This document shows, piece after piece, positions 61,669 through 64,000 of a stretch of DNA of 64,000 bases (positions are counted from its first letter, which is position 1; each line of letters begins with the position of its first letter). This DNA is from UBA1858 sp964636225 (GTDB taxonomy: Bacteria; Pseudomonadota; Gammaproteobacteria; UBA4575), in NCBI GenBank assembly GCA_964636225.1, contig CAZWQM010000006.1, positions 1-64,000 of the forward strand, written 5' to 3'. The notes under the pieces are model-generated. The model was not told where the DNA came from. It did not search any database and was given only the letters and a program-made list of their open reading frames with translations. Position numbers and translations under genes: made by a program.

Positions 61669-62601
61669 CTATTTTTTCGTATTGTGTAATTGAATTTTTT
61701 TTGCAATCTGGCGGGCCGTTTGCAGTGCTTGCAAGCCATCGGTTCCTGTTACAAGAGGTTGTGTATTGTTTTGCATGCAGTCCAGAAAATGATTGATCTC
61801 TGTGAACAGGGCATCCGATTTTTGAAAGCCAAAACTTTGCGCATTAATTTCGCCATTATCACGGGTGTATATTTTTAACTCATGTGATGCAAGATCCGCA
61901 GAGAAATAGGCGTTGTCCTGAAATAAACGAAGCTTACGTTCACTTTTGTTGCTGACCCGGCTAGCAGTGACATTGGCCACGCAGTGGTTGGTGAAGGTGA
62001 TTCTTGCATTGGCGATATCAATGTCGTTTGAAAGTACGCTCATACCAGACGCCTGTATGGACTCTATGTCCGATTTTACAATACTTAGAATAATATCTAT
62101 ATCATGAATCATTAAGTCCAGTACCACATCCACATCCGTTCCACGCGACTTAAAAGGAGACAGGCGTTGAGACTCAATAAACTTGGGTTGTCGCATGTGT
62201 TTGTCCATCGCAAGGACAGCGGGATTAAAGCGCTCGATATGTCCAATTTGCAGTACACAGTGATTCTCTTCGGCAAGCCGGATGAGTTCAGATGCCTGTT
62301 CGATGGTGGATGTCATGGGTTTTTCCAGCAACACATGTTTGCCACGCTGCAGGAACTGGCGGGCGATTTCATAATGCGAAGGAGTAGAAGTGACAATACT
62401 TACTGCATCGACTACGTCAAACAAATCCTGAAAATCAGAACAAACTTGCGCTTTCGGGTACAGATTGGCGACTTCCTTGAGAGTCGCAGGATCAATATCG
62501 GCCAGGCCGACGAGCTGACAGCGATCGATTGCTGCATACTTTTGCGCATGAAATTTGCCCAGATAGCCGGTGCCAATCACTGCGACATTGATAATTCCCA
62601 T
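61669..62601 (-). CDS. gnnA: Gfo/Idh/MocA oxidoreductase, probable GnnA (UDP-GlcNAc 3-dehydrogenase)
   Basis: A 310-residue NAD-dependent oxidoreductase. The Rossmann motif is VAVIGTGYLGKFHAQKYAAI, the catalytic Lys is in the family EKP motif (HVLLEKPMTSTIEQA), and the C-terminal domain has the DLMIHDIDIILSIV segment. It starts the minus-strand unit gnnA-gnnB-lpxB and presumably oxidises the 3-hydroxyl of UDP-GlcNAc for the aminotransferase. WbpB-type oxidation of the uronic acid sugar is the main alternative. Confidence 0.72.
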   Translation of the reverse strand: MGIINVAVIGTGYLGKFHAQKYAAIDRCQLVGLADIDPATLKEVANLYPKAQVCSDFQDLFDVVDAVSIVTSTPSHYEIARQFLQRGKHVLLEKPMTSTIEQASELIRLAEENHCVLQIGHIERFNPAVLAMDKHMRQPKFIESQRLSPFKSRGTDVDVVLDLMIHDIDIILSIVKSDIESIQASGMSVLSNDIDIANARITFTNHCVANVTASRVSNKSERKLRLFQDNAYFSADLASHELKIYTRDNGEINAQSFGFQKSDALFTEINHFLDCMQNNTQPLVTGTDGLQALQTARQIAKKIQLHNTKK

Positions 62602-62721
62602 TCAACTAAAATTCTGTATCATAAAAACATAACAGTATACGTCCTCAGGCCTGAGCATGGCTATCACCGAGTTATAAAGCACTTGATTAAAAAGCATTCT
62701 AATGTAGTTGATTTTGCAAGT

Positions 62722-63297
62722 ATGCAAGTTGATATCAATACTTATGCAGGTATTGATGAAGTCGGGCGCGGGCCTCTGGCCGGTCCGGTTGTGGCCTCGG
62801 CCGTCGTTCTGGGAGATGCTTATGATTGGCAAAACCTTAAAGATTCAAAAATGTTGACGCCTGAGCGACGCGAAAACTATGCTGCCGAAATCATGCAAAA
62901 TGCTTTGGCCTGGTCTATCGGACGTTGTGAAGCGGAAGAAATCGACCAATACAATATATTTAATGCCAGCCTGATGGCCATGAAACGGGCGTTTGAAGGT
63001 CTGGAGCATGTGACCGATCTGGCGCTGGTGGATGGCAAGTTTAGTCCGCAATTATCGGTCAAGTCCTACGCGGTGATTAAAGGGGATCAACATGTGCCGG
63101 CGATCAGTGCAGCTTCTATTTTAGCCAAGGTTACAAGAGATCGTGAAATGTGCGAATTGGATAAGTCCTATCCTGAATATGGATTCGCTCAACATAAGGG
63201 TTATCCTACTGCCCATCACATGAATGCACTGAGGCAGCATGGCCCCTGTTGCCATCATCGTCGAAGCTTTAAGCCGGTAGCTAACGTATTAAAATAA
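62722..63297 (+). CDS. rnhB: Ribonuclease HII
   Basis: The 191-residue enzyme removes ribonucleotides from DNA and RNA from hybrids. The first catalytic acidic pair is in YAGIDEVGRGPLAGPV (Asp 12, Glu 13), another in LALVDGKFSP, and the last in KVTRDREMCELDKSYPEYG. The open frame extends far upstream, antisense to gnnA, but the ATG at 62722 matches the family start. Its stop overlaps the dnaE start (TAATG). lpxB-rnhB-dnaE is the usual order; here the gnn insertion is on the other strand. Confidence 0.94.
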   Translation: MQVDINTYAGIDEVGRGPLAGPVVASAVVLGDAYDWQNLKDSKMLTPERRENYAAEIMQNALAWSIGRCEAEEIDQYNIFNASLMAMKRAFEGLEHVTDLALVDGKFSPQLSVKSYAVIKGDQHVPAISAASILAKVTRDREMCELDKSYPEYGFAQHKGYPTAHHMNALRQHGPCCHHRRSFKPVANVLK

Positions 63298-64000
63298 TGC
63301 AACCGCAGTTCGTACACTTACGTTTACATAGCGAATATTCCATCGTCGATGGGTTGGTTCGTATTCCCGCGCTAATGAATAAGGTGTCTGAATTAAAGAT
63401 GCCTGCCATCGCACTTACAGACTTCTCGAATTTATTTGCATTGGTGAAATTTTATCGCCGGGCAATTTCCAGCGGAATAAAACCAATCATCGGTGCGGAT
63501 GTTATGGTTGAAGATAAAACCCTTCAGGAACGCTATCGCATAGCATTATTGTGCATGAATAATACTGGTTATCGTAATCTGACTGAGTTGCTCACGCGTG
63601 GCTATCTGGAAGGACAACACGGTGGTCAACCCGCGCTCATTCGAGAATGGATTGATGAACACAATGAAGGTTTGGTTGTTCTTTCGGGTGGACGTGAAGG
63701 TGATTTGGGTAAGTTGATCTTAAAGCAGGACAATAAACGTGTTAAACAATGCATAAGTAAATGGCAACAGAATTTTGCAGACAGATATTATATAGAACTG
63801 CAAAGAACCGGCCGTGAAAATGAGGATGTCTATAATGAATCTGCATTAAGTATTGCAGGGAAATATGAGCTTCCGGTAGTGGCCACCAATGACGTACGTT
63901 TTCTTACCTCGGAAGAATATGAAGCACATGAGGTTCGAGTATGTATTCATCAGGGTCGAGTACTGGCAGACCCACGTCGAACGCGCAGTTATAGCGAGCA
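63297..64000 (+). CDS. dnaE: DNA polymerase III alpha subunit (5' part)
   Basis: The first 234 codons of the replicative polymerase, cut by the window end. The N-terminal PHP domain is present: FVHLRLHSEYSIVDG, then MPAIALTDFSNLFALVKFY and KPIIGADVMVED, later VVATNDVRFL. The start codon overlaps the rnhB stop. The full protein is about 1150-1170 residues in relatives. Confidence 0.96.
   Translation, partial: MQPQFVHLRLHSEYSIVDGLVRIPALMNKVSELKMPAIALTDFSNLFALVKFYRRAISSGIKPIIGADVMVEDKTLQERYRIALLCMNNTGYRNLTELLTRGYLEGQHGGQPALIREWIDEHNEGLVVLSGGREGDLGKLILKQDNKRVKQCISKWQQNFADRYYIELQRTGRENEDVYNESALSIAGKYELPVVATNDVRFLTSEEYEAHEVRVCIHQGRVLADPRRTRSYSE

Noticed and set aside
62167..62721. Long N-terminal extension of rnhB or a separate plus-strand gene
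   Set aside because: The frame is antisense to gnnA and has no family resemblance; RNase HII homology starts at 62722.
1..64000. CRISPR array, complete IS element or replication origin
   Set aside because: No regularly spaced repeats, transposase or DnaA-box cluster was found by eye on either strand.

Overview
This is a stretch of gammaproteobacterial chromosome, dominated by housekeeping operons in the conserved gammaproteobacterial order. These are pheA-tyrA-aroA-cmk-rpsA-ihfB-pyrF, thrS-infC-rpmI-rplT-pheST-ihfA-merR, lepB-rnc-era-recO-pdxJ-acpS, map-glnD-dapC-dapD-dapE, and rpsB-tsf-pyrH-frr-uppS-cdsA-dxr-rseP-bamA-skp-lpxD-fabZ-lpxA. Base composition by eye is moderate (mid-40s % GC). 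The species cannot be named from sequence alone. The lipopolysaccharide genes, BamA/Skp and an exosortase-A (XrtA) accessory module point to a Gram-negative, probably free-living, exopolysaccharide-producing bacterium.

Layout. (1) 1-8.8 kb is an accessory region: a 3'-truncated polysaccharide export lipoprotein, a TPR protein, a dedicated acyl carrier protein, two alpha/beta hydrolases (one frameshifted), a PLP decarboxylase, an AMP-dependent acyl ligase, a UDP-GlcNAc 2-epimerase, an odd tRNA-Val-like gene and a GNAT-like protein. This matches the small-molecule/EPS module that accompanies XrtA; the exosortase itself is not in the window. (2) 9-17.3 kb holds aromatic amino acid genes, cmk, rpsA, ihfB, pyrF, a comEA-like pseudogene and galU. 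(3) 17.3-18.7 kb is a small decayed patch: a frameshifted gene, tRNA-Asn and a Bro-N antirepressor remnant. (4) 18.7-29.8 kb holds an aspartate aminotransferase, uvrB, tRNA-Val, the thrS-to-merR translation operon with an AUU-initiated infC, and tRNA-Pro. (5) 29.9-35.5 kb runs lepB to cysM. (6) 35.6-46.8 kb has a thioesterase, mnmC, an exonuclease, REP-like palindromes, a broken cupin gene, and the lysine/PII block (dapE, dapD, dapC, glnD, map). (7) 46.8-64 kb holds translation, isoprenoid, envelope and lipid A genes, then lpxB, a DegT aminotransferase and a Gfo/Idh oxidoreductase on the minus strand, rnhB and the start of dnaE.

Two themes stand out. First, the aminotransferase/oxidoreductase pair beside lpxA and lpxB looks like GnnB/GnnA. 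Those enzymes make UDP-2,3-diamino-GlcNAc, which leads to lipid A with amide-linked primary acyl chains. LpxA also carries Met at its acyl-length ruler position, predicting short (about C10) chains. Second, at least seven dispensable genes are broken by truncation, in-frame stop or single-base frameshift, while no core gene is. That pattern fits ongoing gene loss better than random sequencing error. No CRISPR array, complete insertion sequence or replication origin was seen.
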